Shown here: piece after piece, positions 24,612 through 38,839 of the stretch
Position numbering within the stretch: position 1 is the first letter of the stretch
Layout: each line of letters begins with the position of its first letter
NCBI RefSeq assembly: GCF_009870125.1
Contig: NC_046683.1
Span: 58,605,869 to 58,669,868, forward strand
Direction: 5' to 3'
Source of the DNA: Drosophila pseudoobscura
Taxonomy: Eukaryota > Arthropoda > Insecta > Diptera > Drosophilidae
DNA length: 64,000 nucleotides
Notes under the pieces: generated by a model
What the model was told of the DNA's origin: nothing
Database searches by the model: none
Seen by the model: the letters and a program-made list of their open reading frames with translations, nothing else
Program-made: the position numbers and the translations under genes

Positions 24612-25355
24612 CTACACAAACACCACCACCAGAATGGCCACAAACAGAGCAATGATGACCAGCCAGTAGCCCCAAGTGCTGTCCCGTCGATTCACTTGCC
24701 CAATGCTGTGCGTCTCCCGGTGCACTCCCGTCTCCACACGATCCATTGCATTGGCCAGGTTATCGAGAATATCTGGAAACAGTCACAGCTGAGCATTGAA
24801 TAGGAACTGCAACTTTTACTCACTATTCTGATCTTCCACTTCGTTGCCCAGCTGGGTAGCTAGACTGCGTTGTCGAGAAATAGTGGCCGAGAGCGCTTCG
24901 AGGCCACGATTCTGATCTTCCAGCATTTCGGCCTGCCTCAGCTTTAGCGTCTCTACATCAATGGGTGTTTCTCGGGGGGCGGGCGGCCTGACCTGCTCCT
25001 GCCAGGCGGAGCCTGAAAACGCGGCCAGCACATTGGAGCGCGTGCTGTTCGTAAACTTCTGATTAATCTCGCGTAGCTGCGAGGTTAGCTTATCCCAATC
25101 TATACGCCGCTGCTGCAGCTCCTCCTGAGGGCTAGTCTCCCATGTGATGGCATTGTCTAGTACTACCTTGAGATGTTTCACATCTTTACCCAACTGCTCC
25201 AGTCCCGTTTTAATGCTATCTGTGAGTTGGATGTACTCCTTCTCCTTGGGCTGCCCCAGCTGCTGGCGTTGATGCAGTTGCACTAGCAACTGGTGGCGCA
25301 GTCTCTCGCAGCCCTCGTACTCGATGTCCCATGAGTCATGATCTACCAGGGCCAT
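24612..25355 (-). CDS. Syx8: Syntaxin 8, endosomal Qc-SNARE
   Basis: Two exons, 24824-25355 and 24612-24772, giving 230 residues. An N-terminal helical region is followed by a Qc SNARE motif at about residues 137-200 (MLEDQNRGLEALSATISRQR and onward, with a central glutamine-type layer) and a single C-terminal membrane anchor (YWLVIIALFVAILVVVFV) that ends the protein. This is the tail-anchored syntaxin 8 layout. The family acts in early-to-late endosome and lysosome fusion with Vti1 and syntaxin 7. It is divergent from l(3)73Ah, 890 bp away, and tail-to-tail with UQCR-C2. Confidence 0.93.
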
Positions 25356-27229
<1,874 letters not shown>

Positions 27230-27636
27230 CAACTGCGAGGGATGCTGTTTTTAGTATAAATGCTACACAAATGATCTATTTTTATAATTTATTGACAAAG
27301 CGTAAATATCGTAATTAGGAGAGTCCCCCCGCCCCCAACAATAGTGTTAGTCCCCTTTTCCCTCTATGTATGTATATGTAAATGTGCATGTATAAAGTCG
27401 TAGTCTAATAGTTATTCCCCTCTCCTGCCCCTCCTAGGCGTAAGTACTTTTTTAACTTTGTCCTTTATCGTGTGTCCCCTATTGTGTCGTCCCTGATTTA
27501 ATCAATTTTCTCTATATTTGCAATATTTTCATGTTCTCCTCTTTTTAGTTTCAAATATACACAAATATATTTATTATTTTAATGTACAAACCACACACGA
27601 TTGTAAATAAACTTGTAATTATGTCGAAATGTGTCT
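27230..27636. other. Facing 3' UTRs of l(3)73Ah and tra
   Basis: 407 bp between converging stop codons. It holds C-rich and T-rich tracts (CCCCGCCCCC near 27327) and AT-rich sequence at 27540-27610 with candidate polyadenylation signals on both strands. Overlapping transcripts are likely but cannot be shown from sequence. Confidence 0.5.
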
Positions 27637-28542
27637 TTAATTCGGATGCTGCCAAGAGTTTCTATAACTAAAACGAGATTGTGGATTGAATGGATGACGA
27701 TGGCGATATTCATGGTGTGCATAAGGCCTAGAATAAGGGGCTGCCTGAAACGAAGGTCGCATTGGTCGGTACCCAAATCGTGGACGCGGTGGATATGCCA
27801 GTGGACCATATATTCCATTAAACTGATGCGCTGGATGGGGTGCCGGCCAGCCCTGGAAATACGAGCATAAGGCAAATTTAAGAACAATAAATCTGGATAT
27901 GGGGAATTGAACTTACGTATCCATATGCGAACTCATGTGCTGGAACGGGCACAGGAACTGTTATTATCCTCGGCGGTGGCGTGCGTCGACGCGGACTCCG
28001 GTTTCGGTGTCGACGCTCGCTACTTCGACTACGGGTGCGACGGCGATAGCGTCTTCTGTCAGAGGATCTCGATCTCGACCTAGTCCGTCGGAACCGTTTG
28101 CCAGTCGAAGGTGGAGATTTCGGACGCACATTCTTCACGCGATCCCGCTCACGCACAGGATCCGCAAAGTAGGGTACCGTCTTCTGCTCGCGCACGCGCT
28201 CGCGTTCTCGTCCCTGGTCTCGTACATGTACGTCTCTTCGGGTCCTCGATCGATGGGAATCTACATAGAAATATTATATCTAAATCATTACTAAGCGTTG
28301 TGTAGAGGTTTCGGAGAAGATTTGGGGTCCATCGATTCGTTTGGGGGCGTCCAATTGTCCCAAATTCCTGGATGTTGTGTTCGTTCTGTCCAGCGTACAT
28401 TTTCTTCCATTGCACTTTTCACTTTATATGGCACTATAAAAAAAACAACAAAAAGAAAAAAATTTCTATGCACTTGCTCGAGTTTCGGTTGCACTTCTAT
28501 ATACGGACCTCGGTGGGACGCTACACTGCTGTCGGCGTCCAT
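27637..28542 (-). CDS. tra: Transformer, female-specific SR-type splicing regulator
   Basis: Female coding exons 28509-28542, 27917-28260 and 27637-27852 give 197 residues, the length of the D. melanogaster protein. The start MDADSS, the joined HRDSHRSRTRRD, the PYFAD(P)VRERDRV block and the arginine/serine-rich stretch (RRTRSRSRSSDRRRYRRR) match Tra, as does the proline/tyrosine-rich end (RPRFGYRPM...SYRNSWQ). Tra directs female splicing of dsx and fru with Tra2. Using instead the upstream acceptor (exon from 28433) adds 47 codons to the first 11 and ends at a TAG at 28291, giving a 58-residue truncated product, the expected male form. The position between l(3)73Ah and Spd-2 also matches. 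Confidence 0.96.
28434..28465 (-). promoter_or_regulatory. tra: Sxl-type poly(U) tract at the non-sex-specific tra 3' splice site
   Basis: On the tra strand the 75-nt default intron (28508-28434) ends in three pyrimidine runs, TTTTTTTC, TTTTTG and TTGTTTTTTTTATAG. An uninterrupted run of eight U next to UG is the known Sex-lethal binding site; Sxl blocks this acceptor in females so that the weaker downstream acceptor at 28261/28260 (TTTCTATGTAG) is used. The 5' splice site CGAG|GTCCGT is shared by both. Confidence 0.9.
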
Positions 28543-29200
28543 AATGCAGATGCACTTATTTATGCACTTCTTCTTTCTGTTGCTGCTGCTCGCCGGACTG
28601 CTTAGTAGACTGGCAGCACAGCAGGTGATACCTTTGAGGTGCTTAAGGCACCAGTTATAATTATTTAATACGGATAAATATTTTAATTTTTTTCTTCTAG
28701 TCGTGTTGTTGAATATATATCGATTTGTCGATATATATCTAAGTTGGTTTTATTTTTTGTCTTATTTTTGAAAAAGTGGTTTTTATGATTAAAACAATTC
28801 AGATTTTGATGCAGATCATTAATCCATATTCCGTAGCGGTCGAAAACGATTTTTACGGAAACTTCCTAATGAGTTTTACAAGGTGTGCTAGCACAACAAG
28901 TTGCATCCAATTAAAAACCTATCGGTTGACGATGCAAGATGCATCGTGCATCACTAGAGAGGGATGGCCTGTCCAACCACCAAACAATTTCAATACTTGA
29001 TTGGCGCAACATTTGATCAAAATTTAAGAGGTTAAATGCTAGATAAGAGAGTAATTTTGATAATGTATAGGAAATATGTTATTAAACTTATTACTTCAGG
29101 TTTTATTTAGGTTTTATTCAAAAAATAGGAATTTATTTAAAAAAGTTAACATTAAATTGAACATAAAAGGCAAACGGAATTAAAAGATACACAAATGAGT
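28543..29200. other. tra promoter side and Spd-2 3' flank
   Basis: 658 bp. An inverted repeat at about 28712-28738 (ATATATATCGAT, a 3-5 bp centre, ATCGACAAA-side mirror ending in TCGATATATAT) lies some 170-195 bp upstream of the tra start codon and contains two ATCGA-type half sites. A short frame at 28776-29000 is AT-rich and not supported. The rest is AT-rich. Confidence 0.45.
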
Positions 29201-32200
29201 TTAAAGCTTAATACTAACTGGCACGTTTATGCGCTCGTTCTCCATAGAAACAATAATAAGCGGCTCCTTCCCACGCCCTTCACGTCTTGGGGAACTCAAT
29301 AGGCGAACTTTAATCTCTACTTCTCCACCATCAGGTGCAATATAACATTCCCTGGGACTGATCTGTACAAAGTCTGATACATTGCAATGGACTTCGATGA
29401 GCTGCCCCGAGCGGAAGCAGTTCTTTATGGATAGTTTTGCGATGGTTCCAGCACCCAACTCAATTGAAGCAGGCTGGACGGACCAGTTTCTCTCCACGGG
29501 TAGCATTGTGGTGGTATCAGCCTCATGCAGCTCATCGACAGGCTCCAGCATATTGCTTTGTGTTGGAGTGGGAGAGTTGGCGGCACAGATCGTGCGGAAC
29601 AAGACAGTTTCCTCGGCCTCTGGTAGGAACAACAGCGAGGTCTCGGCAGACTCATCAAAATCACGATTCAGTGTCAAGGCCACGTCGATGATCTTCACGA
29701 CAGTGACCAGATCCAGTATGAACTCGGGAGGCTCATTCAGCTGGCTGATGTTCCTCACAGGTTGCTCATCTGGAAAAGGACTCCATATGCTGTCCAGCAT
29801 TGCGGAGGTCAGCTTCTCACGCTGCCTGCCGCTCATGCGATGTACCAGATGGCGCATTCTCTGCCTGTTAGGCTCGTCACCGCAGAAGATCCGCATGTTG
29901 GCCAGCGTCACCACCTGCGAGGTCTTCTTCAATATGTTCTTCATATCCTCGCGATTCGGACGGAATATAACTTGCACCGTGCTCTCGGTATGGGGCGGTA
30001 GAATTAACTTGCTGGGACGCACCTCGAACGCTTCGCTCAGACGCAGCTTCATCAGCACTGTGGAGTCCACAGAGATGCCCACGAAGGCAGTCAGCGGTCC
30101 CTTATTCAGAAATTTAAAACTGGCCGTGAGTGGACCGGAGGAGAGCTCGCAGACGTCTCCGATGGTGAGGAAGCTGGCACCCACCGGGCCCTTGAGCAAG
30201 CCCTGAATCGAAATAGATGCATTTCCGCCGTAGCCATACAAAGGGATTTCCATTCCGGGCTGGGTGCTGTTTGCGCCCAGCGGAGCATAGAAGGACACTG
30301 CTCCAATGGCCGCTCCACAAACGGTGGGGCAGAAATTAATCACAATGCTCCGGCACTCCATGGCCTGGAGGGTAATGGTGCTGCTGTCGGTGCCAACCAG
30401 CTGAAAGCCGGGCCCCTGGATGCCCAGGCGTACGACGAGCCTCTTATCGGCCGTATTCTTCACCTGCAAGGACTTTCTCATGTCCGTTCTCAGCTTGGTG
30501 CTACCCCAGCAGAGGCTCGTGTGGGTCACTTTCAGTGGCAGCAGCTTTCCATCGCGATGGCTGAACTCGCTGGAGTTTGAGCAGCGGGAGATGCTGCGAG
30601 CACTGCCACTGGCACTAGTGCCAGCGCCTCGCCTAGGGTTTGTGAATCCGCTTGTGGAACTGGCCTCGCTTCCAGCCGGCGACGAGTTGGCTTTACGGAG
30701 TGCTGCCCCGGGCATCAGTTGTCGGCGCTCGGAGCTGGTGGTGCTGTCCAAAAGTGGCGACGACAGGCAGCTTCTGGGCGAGCACATCGGAGAAAGATTA
30801 CGGGCATTGGCCGATGCCGAAAGGGAGGGACTCTTGCCCAGACTTGGCGAAACAACAAACTCGCCTTCTGTGGACGAGGGGACAGCATCGCAGCCGTCCA
30901 AACGAGTGGAGCTCAGCGTGTTGGCGTTGGGATTGGTATTGGGGGGGAGGAGTGACACTTTGAGTGAATGCGTCTTTTTGTTCACCGGAGTCTTGTTCTC
31001 ATCCACCTCATCCCCATCTTCGTCTGTGGTCGGCAGCGGCCGCACACCGTCGCTGCTCGCTGGACTTGCAGTTCGGGGAGATGGGGATGCCTTGACGCGG
31101 CGCACACGTCTTGTAGGCGACTTCACTGGCGTCGACGGCCATTCATCTACATCGGCATCTATGGAAATGGAATCGTTGTCCGCACGCGAAATCAAGATCT
31201 GGGGTTTGTCCGCCAGCGGACTAAGGGGTTTCCGCGACACACTTTGCTGCAGATGCTTAAAATCGGTGGAGTTCAGAATGGAGTCTGTGAAGCTCATGGT
31301 CTCCGCATGCTTGTGCGATTCACACAGTGTTCGCTCCGCATTGAAGCTGTCGTTTTCCTTATCCTCATCTGCGTACAGCTGACCCCGACCCTGACCGCGG
31401 CCATGCTTCCGCAATCTGTCGACCACCTCTACAGTGGAGGTGTCCGAGTTAAAGTCCAGATCTCTCAAAGCCTTGTCTATAGCCGAGAGACTTAATATCT
31501 CTGAGTTTGAGGGAGGCCGCGCGGGTTCAGTACCGCTTTCTGACAGTACGGCACTCTGAAATTTTTTTTTCGCATTTTGCATTTTCTTCATGAGATTTTG
31601 GCCTAATTTCGACCCAAAATTGGCCTCTGTCTTGGTGTAGGTTTTGTTATCGGGCTGCGGAGTTTTTGCTCCGACAGAGCCGGGAGTTTGGGGGATGTCT
31701 TCGAGCACGGCCTGACCTGAACGGGACAATCTGTCGGGACGCTTGTTGCTCACAATGTTCCAGAGATTCTCCGAGCGTGTCTGGAAATAGTGGCCCAAGG
31801 AGAAGTCCGGATCCCCAGCCAAAACAGAGCTGAAACAGGAGAGGGTAGATTAATTAGGAAAGAATGTGGTCGTACGATTCGCATCAACTCACTTGGACAC
31901 GGATGTCTCTATGTCGGACGAGGGTGGTGGGGCTGCAATCTTCTGCATTGCCTGGTTACTCAGCGTTGCCGTGGGCATGGCAGTGAACTCCTGGGCCCAG
32001 GATATCTCGCCCAGAACCAATTTGGACTGCATCAGCTCGGCTGGTGCAAAGCTCTCATCCATATCTTGGTTAGCTGCCGCAGATGCCGAGCCGAAGGAGA
32101 AGCCTCCGCCGCCGTTCAGACTTATGTTGCTCAAGTCAGCGGTACGCGGCAGGCTGTGCGAGCAGTTGCAGGAAGACTCCGTCAGACTGCTCACATTCGA

Positions 32201-32762
32201 AGTGGAGCCTGGATTCGCCTGGCTAGCATTGTGCAGCTTCTTCTCCAGCTGACGGGCCTTTTCCACAAACGATGTTTTTATTATGTCGGCCACCGAAACC
32301 CCTTTTCTGCTCTTGTCGCTGCGGCACAGCGTCGAGCGGCCAGTGATCTCGGCTGGCTCGAAGGATATGTTTGCGCGCTTCTGGGCTAGCGTGGGAGCGG
32401 CAAATGAGCCACTGCTGTTTAGATCGATTGTTTCATCGGTGACCAGCTCCGAGATGTTTGTGCTGTTGTTGGTCGGGACGCTCTGCCGGCCCCTTATTGA
32501 TGGCTTTGCCTGACTGGAGCGCGGGCGCGATTTTTCTAGTGTCTCCATGGCTCGCAGGCGCTCTGCCCGCAGACGTTCGTGCACATTGGAGGCCTCCCTG
32601 AGACCCATGCCGCTTCCGTTCCCGCTCTTGCTGAAGCTGGACAAGTCACCAAACACTGCAAGAATCAGAATGTAATTTCGCACAAATACACATTCGGTAT
32701 TTTTGCTTCTCTTCACCTTTCAGATTTTCCATGCTCAATATGCCCAACGAGTTTTGGTCCAT
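29201..32762 (-). CDS. Spd-2: Spindle defective 2, pericentriolar matrix protein (CEP192 family)
   Basis: Three exons, 32717-32762, 31893-32655 and 29201-31829, giving 1145 residues, essentially the length of the fly protein. It begins MDQNSLGILSMENLKG. The N-terminal 600 residues are serine-rich and low-complexity, with many S/T-P sites suited to Polo phosphorylation. The C-terminal part contains ASH/PapD-like beta domains (for example KVTHTSLCWGSTKLRTDMRK and LILPPHTESTVQVIFRPNRE). Spd-2 scaffolds mitotic pericentriolar material with Cnn and is needed for centrosome maturation and sperm asters. The large third exon also has long open frames on the other strand, which I treat as shadows. The start codon lies 353 bp from that of importin-4. 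Confidence 0.93.
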
Positions 32763-33115
32763 TTGGCTGCTATTTCTAGGGCTTCTATTGCCTTTATTCA
32801 TCCCGTTTAACTATTTTCTCACGGTTTTAACAATAACAAAACAATTTTGCCTGCGAAAAAGGCGACGCTTGGGTTCCAAAATGGGCGCCGATATCAGTGT
32901 TGGTCAAAACGGAGCGGGAAAAATTCCAATAGATTTTCGAACAGAGTTGCACTTCAGCAAGTCGACTGTGAAAAATACCTCAGATACATATCGGCGTGGT
33001 TACATCTCTTTTGAACGGCGGCATTATTCGGCATAAGGAGGCGTGTGCTGTTAGTTCTTGAATTTTATTGTGTGTTCAAGGTTACAAGTAGAAACAAATC
33101 TCAAAGAGACCAACA
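32763..33115. promoter_or_regulatory. Bidirectional promoter region Spd-2 / importin-4
   Basis: 353 bp between divergent start codons. No TATA box is seen. GATATCAGTGTTGGTC (about 32890) resembles part of a core-promoter motif. An open frame crosses the region on the plus strand but has no family resemblance. Confidence 0.4.
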
Positions 33116-36100
33116 ATGGAGGCGGCACTGGATGAAATAATTGCCGGTCTGCTGTGCACAGATACCCAACGCATACACGACGTAAGCATAAAAAGCATAT
33201 CCACCAGGAATCCATTTTCCGAACCTGTCCGTCCGAATTTTCCGGTCTTTTCCGCCGGCGTGATTTCTTATTCCCATTAACGTAAATATGCATAAAACAG
33301 TGGTAAGAACATGCCTATGCATAGCTTCTATTGGCATGTGGTTTCTTTTTCGTCGATACTCATAGATTTGAATAAGAGACATTCGCGTTAAAAAGCACGT
33401 TGTGCACGCTCACGCACACAGTCTCCCCTCCTGTTAATTGAAAAATTATTAATGCTGAAAATATACATATGTATGTATGCTCGTTTGTATTTGTCTAGTG
33501 CACCGCCGCTTTGAGTAAGGCGTTCGAAAACCCAGAGGCACTGCCGGTGCTCTGCCAGATGCTGGTATCGACCCGCGAGACGCAAATCCGCCAGTTTGCA
33601 GTTGTCCTGATGAACAAGCGCCTTGCAAAGCTGCGCCACTGGCAGATGGTGCCGCCCGAACATCAGGCAGGGTAAGTGGATAGATTAGATGGTCTTCTAT
33701 ATTCTGCGGGATCTACTGACTCCTTCTGTTTGTGCCCCGCGCAGCATTAAGGCTTGCATGCTCCAGGCATTGATAAGGGAGAAGGAAAAGAGCGTAAGGA
33801 ATGCCATAGCCATGCTTATTGGGACTTTAGTGCGTCATGAGGCAGACAAAAAGGACTCGTGGTTGGCCGAATTGCTGAGCTTTATTTTCGAACGCTGCAG
33901 CATGGACGATCCCAAAGAGAGTGAGCTGGGATCATCCATATTCGCCAGTCTGACCGACAGCGCCCCAGATCAATTGATCAGCCAAATGTCTGAGATTTGT
34001 CAACTCTTTTCGAGTGTGCTGATAGCCGGCCAGAGCAATGGAGATATGGCCACGCTCACTATAGCCTATATGATGCAGGGAATGTGTTCCTTGATTCCAT
34101 TCATTGTCGGCCACACAAAGGCAGAGCAGACGGTTTCCAAAGTCATCCCACTGATGCTCGCTGCTCTCCAGGCCTTTGTCCAAAAGGGAGTCCTGACAGA
34201 ATTCACTATCGCCTTTGAGATCCTGGATTCCGTTGCAGAGTACGCGCCGAAACTGCTGAATAATTACATAAAGATGTTGGTTGATTTCTGTGTGGCGACG
34301 CTGAGCAACAAGCAGGTAGATGATCAAATCCGTGTTGTGGTGGTGACCTTTGTCGGTCGCATCCTCCGCGTCAAGAAGAAGGCAATCGTCAAGCAGAAAC
34401 TCCTGGACCTCATCCTAGTCACCGTATTTGAGATGACGTGTAGTGAACTCGGCAACGATGATGGTTCGTAGTTCATAACTTTAAACATTGTTAGCCTTTG
34501 CTAATTGTAAACCTTCTTTAGAGGACGACTATTTCTCGGGTACTAGCAACACGCCCATGACCGCGGCTACACAAACCCTCGATATGATGGCTCTCCAGTT
34601 GTCGCCAGAAAAGCTGATTCCACCACTTCTGCAGATTCTCGAGCCAGCTCTCCAGAGTCCGGACCCTCTGCGCCGTCGCGCCGCCTTCATGGCCATGGCC
34701 GTCATCTCCGAGGGTTGCTCGGAAGCCATCAAAAAGAAATACTTGGAAATAATGCTAAACATAATCAAGAGCGGCATCATCGATCAGGATCAAGCCGTGC
34801 GCAATTCGGCCTTCTTTGCATTGGGCCAGTTCTCCGAGTTTATGCAGCCCGAGATAGCGAAGTTCGCCCCACAGATTCTGCCCGTGCTCTTTGAGTTTCT
34901 CCACCAACTGGTTGTGGAGCTGAAGGTAGGTCTTTTCTATTGGAAAATGATCAGTCAAGTCAGTATCTATCTGTATCTTCATATATGTATTATACATTCT
35001 TGTTTGTGCTGCTTCTAAAGGCTGGCCATGGGATGGGCCATGCTCCTGCAGCAGCCCCGGCCAAAGATTCTATAATGTACACGAGTCAGTTACAGATCAA
35101 GCGCATATCGGTGCTGGCCAAGTATAGGGTGCTGTGCTCTTTCTTTGATTAATTCCTGCACTCCATCTCCACCATGCCAAAAGGGTTTCTGTTGTCCGTC
35201 TAGCTTGGGAATCTTGGGAATCCAAACACACACTTTCATATAACATTCACGTGGCACCTGCAAATTTTCTCCCGCGTCTAAAGAACACACTTTAATAAGA
35301 GCCTTGCTGAACATTTACAGATGGGCCAGCCGGAACCCACACACATGGATCGCATGTTCTATGCCCTGGAGGTTTTCTGCGAGAACCTCGAGGAAGAGAT
35401 TGTGCCACATCTGCCGGTGCTGATGGATCGGTAATTTAAAAATTTTGCCCATTTTTGTGTGCATCTAGTAATCCTTGTTCACCCATTCATCCATTAGTCT
35501 GTTGGAGTGCATGGATCAGCAGAACTCTATTCATATTCGACAGCTGGCCCTGTCAACCATCTCGTCGGTGGCCACCGCATCGAAGACGAATTTGGTCCCA
35601 TACTTCAGTCAGATTGTGGAGATACTGAAGATTTATCTGGTGAATGAGTGCGACGAGTCGCTCAATGAGCTACGCATTCAGGCCATCGATACACTGGCTT
35701 CTATTACCCGAACCGTCGGTAAAGAGAACTTTATTCATCTCGCCCAAGATACGATGAATTATTGCATGAATATGCTGGAGCTGGGACCAGACGATCCAGA
35801 CCTTAGGCGTGCCATCTACGCCTTAATTGGTGGCATGTCCGTTGTTGTCACAAACGATATGAACACGTTCTTCCCTAAGGTTATCGAACGCATGATTCAG
35901 ACGGTGGTGTCGACGGAAGATACTTTGATAAAGCTACGAGAAGACTCGCCGACGGGCGGGCTCTTAACTGAAATCGATCTGGGCAATACCGACGATGAGG
36001 ACGATGATGACGATATAGGGGAATATCAGGCGGAGAATGACTACGTCTATGAGAAGGAGGAGGCCATACTGACGCTCAAGGAGTTCGCAGTAAATTCGAG

Positions 36101-37401
36101 AGACGCCTTTTTCCCCTACCTTACCATGGTGTTCGAGGAGGTGTACAAAACCATAGATCATTGCCAGGATGTCATCCGCAAGGCAGCCATCGAGGCCCTC
36201 TGCGCTTTTGTAATTTGCCTCCACAAGATGAACGACGGAGACGGAGTAAAGCGCGCATGTTCGATTCTCATTCCAAAGTTTATTTACCTTGTTAAGAACG
36301 ACGAGGAACAGGCCGTCGTCTGTCAAATACTCGATGAGCTTGGCGAGCTCTTCAAGGCCGTGAAGACGCCGGCCTTGCCCACCCCTGATCTTGCTGAGAC
36401 GGTTGTTGCCTGCATCAAAGATGTGCTGCTCAGAAATACGGCCTGCCAGTTCAATGAGCCTAGTGGCGGTGGAGATGAGGAGGAGGCCGATGAAAGCGAG
36501 TACGATGAGGCGCTCATCCAAAGTGGTGGCAATCTGGTGGCCATGATTGGCCACGCCCTCCAACCGGACACATACTCGCTGTATTTTGGACGACTGTACA
36601 ATTTCTTCATTTCCAAACTGGTATGCATACAATTCAGATCACACCTACGCAGATGAATAACCATTTCATTTAATTCGATTCCATTCCTGTAGGCAAAGGC
36701 CAAGAAGAACGATGATCCAGACCAGCGTTCATTTATCTATGGCGTCCTGGCCGAATGCTTCCAATCGTTGGGACTCTGTGTGGTCACCTATTACGATTCG
36801 GTCTGTCCCTTGCTTCTAGTGGGCACCACCGACTCGTACGCCAAGGCGCGCCAGAACAGCTACTTCGGCCTGGGCGAACTGGTCTATCACGCCAAACAGA
36901 AGTCCTTTGAGTGAGTGAAAAAAAAAAATCAAACCAAATACAAGATAAATGTATTGAATTTCGCCACTTTTCAGCTCGTTTGGAGTTATTTTGCAAACCC
37001 TCTCCGATGCGATCGCCAAGGAGCAGAATGCCCCTGCCCTGGACAATATCTGCGGGGCTGTGGCACGCCTGATCATAACCAATCACAATATGGTGCCCCT
37101 GGGCCATGTGTTGCCCGTATTCATGTCTAATCTGCCCCTCCGCGAGGACACTGAAGAAAATGACGTGGTGCTGAAGGCCTTCCGCGTGTTGTACATGAAT
37201 ACACGTGAGAGTATTCTCCCTCACATCGAGCAGATGCTGGGCATCATCTTGCATGTGCTGTTCAAGCAGGAGTTTCGCGATAATGACACCAACGCCAATG
37301 CTGTTAGTTTCATGAAGGAAATCCGCATCGAGTATCCACAGCAATTCAACAGAGTGGCCAACTCGAGTCCGGAGGTGTTCACATTCGTGCAGACCCTGTA
37401 A
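33116..37401 (+). CDS. Importin-4-type karyopherin beta (single ancestral counterpart of Apollo/Artemis)
   Basis: Eight exons: 33116-33181, 33499-33671, 33745-34463, 34522-34925, 35321-35430, 35498-36620, 36693-36910 and 36975-37401, giving 1079 residues. The N-terminus holds the Ran-binding importin-beta domain (ETQIRQFAVVLMNKRLAKLR, then NAIAMLIGTLVRHEA) and the rest is HEAT repeats, with an acidic loop at about residues 655-670 (a run of aspartates near 36000) typical of importin-4/5. Importin-4 carries histones and ribosomal proteins into the nucleus. In D. melanogaster this locus is, from memory, a young tandem pair (Apollo and Artemis) with testis and ovary roles; here only one copy is present. 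A polyadenylation signal cluster lies near 37770. Confidence 0.9.
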
Positions 37402-37856
37402 GCAGCACCAGCGCGGCTCCAATATCAGACCTCGCAACAAATACCTTGCTCATACACATACACATTCAAGAGAGTTCCAGGCCAAAGTTTCTTCAGTTTC
37501 GGAGTAAAAACCAATCTCAAAACCTTGATGTAATCGAAGTTCAGTCTAAATTTTTCAAAAATTCTCACGTTTGTCCACACACAGTACACAGTACACGCAG
37601 TGATGTCAGTCAGTCCCAAAATATTGGGCACGTTCATAGATACACATAAAAACTCTCGAAGAAATCCATCTCGGAGATAGTACATGGAGATACACGATAG
37701 ATACGAGCTAATGGAATGTTAACGAAATGTTTTTTAATTTATAATTGCAAAGCGATATGGAATAGTCTGAAATAAAATAAACGAATCAATAAAAACTAAA
37801 CTAAAATGAGTTATATTTTATTCATATTCAAATCTCGGGAGAATCCTCTCCTATTT
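37402..37856. other. Facing 3' UTRs of importin-4 and the NUDT9-like gene
   Basis: 455 bp between converging stop codons. AATAAA signals for the plus strand occur near 37772-37792 and a minus-strand signal near 37818. A 67-codon open frame inside has no resemblance to a known family. Confidence 0.5.
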
Positions 37857-38839
37857 CTACCAGTGGGCACCTCGCTTAATGGCCACATCCCTTACAATGT
37901 CCGAATGATTGGCATGCAGCTTGAGACTGCCGTCCACATCGGTCCATCGCACATTGGAAGCATCATCGCCGGCCACTAGCTCCAGCTGACCCACCTGGCT
38001 GCCGTCCTCATCATGAAAGTTCAGAGCCGTTGTCTCCATCCAGGCATTGTCAGTGTTCCGAAAGTCGTCCACGTAGCCGCTATAGATATGTAGACCTTCC
38101 TTAAAAAACTTTTCCACCATATTGGCCTTGTCGGTGAAGTTGAGAGCCTCCTCGGTGAACTCTCGTTTGAGTGTGACGGTCACATTTTCGCCGGGATCCA
38201 CCATGCCCCCCGGAATAGCCCACAGTTTGTTGTCTGAACGCTGAATGGCTACCATCTGAAGGATGTTCCTAAGTGGCAGAAGCAGAATAAAATTATCTAA
38301 AATCCATCAAAGTTCACTCACTTGCCGGTAGCTGCATTAGCCACGATTTGTCCATTCGCGTCGCGCTTCCAGCGTGTAACAATTGGATCAGCTGCATGAT
38401 TGGGACCCCATCTGCCCAGGGAGCCACGCCCGCTCAGGCCGGTGCGTCCTATCGGGTTGCGGGGCAGGCCGTCTCTTACCTCGTAGGCACCGTGAAAGGA
38501 CTCTCGATTCACCTGACCGTCGTTCTGGTTCCATTTCGGCTGGATCGTTTCACTGGGCAACGGCGCATCGGCCCAGACTTGTCCGCCAATGTGCGGCGCT
38601 GTGTACGAGGGCGGGCAGTACTCGGCATATGGCTCCGACCAAAAGACCTGCTCATCGGCAACTGGAAAACGGAGGACCCCACTACGGGGATACATACTGT
38701 TGCGGCACATCACATGCCGGAAGACTCCCGGCTTCACCATAGAGGCCATCATCTGAACGGGTGGGGATTTGGATGAGACGTGAACAGAGAACAGGATTGG
38801 TAGAAGAAACAGCACCACGAATTTCAAATTTGTCATCAC
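37857..38839 (-). CDS. ADP-ribose pyrophosphatase, NUDT9 family
   Basis: Two exons, 38322-38839 and 37857-38268, giving 309 residues, close to human NUDT9. The N-terminus is hydrophobic ([19 protein letters not shown]), a signal peptide or targeting sequence. The NUDT9-specific N-terminal domain includes [13 protein letters not shown] and [20 protein letters not shown]. The Nudix box reads GGMVDPGEN, then REFTEEA, at about residues 192-215, with the metal-binding glutamates present. NUDT9 hydrolyses ADP-ribose to AMP and ribose-5-phosphate. Two adjacent in-frame ATG codons occur at the start; the first was used. Confidence 0.9.

Noticed and set aside
30420-31382. 320-codon open frame on the plus strand inside Spd-2
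   Set aside because: It lies opposite the serine-rich Spd-2 exon and reads as low-complexity Ser/Leu/Arg sequence with no family resemblance; it is a mirror of Spd-2 codon usage.
32731-33036. 101-codon frame between Spd-2 and importin-4
   Set aside because: It begins antisense to Spd-2 exon 1 and crosses the shared promoter; no family resemblance.
34926-35320. Possible alternative exon in an importin-4 intron (AAAG then GCTGGCCATGGGATGGGCC)
   Set aside because: It has an acceptor-like start, but no in-phase donor and no match to the importin sequence, and the neighbouring exons join in phase without it.
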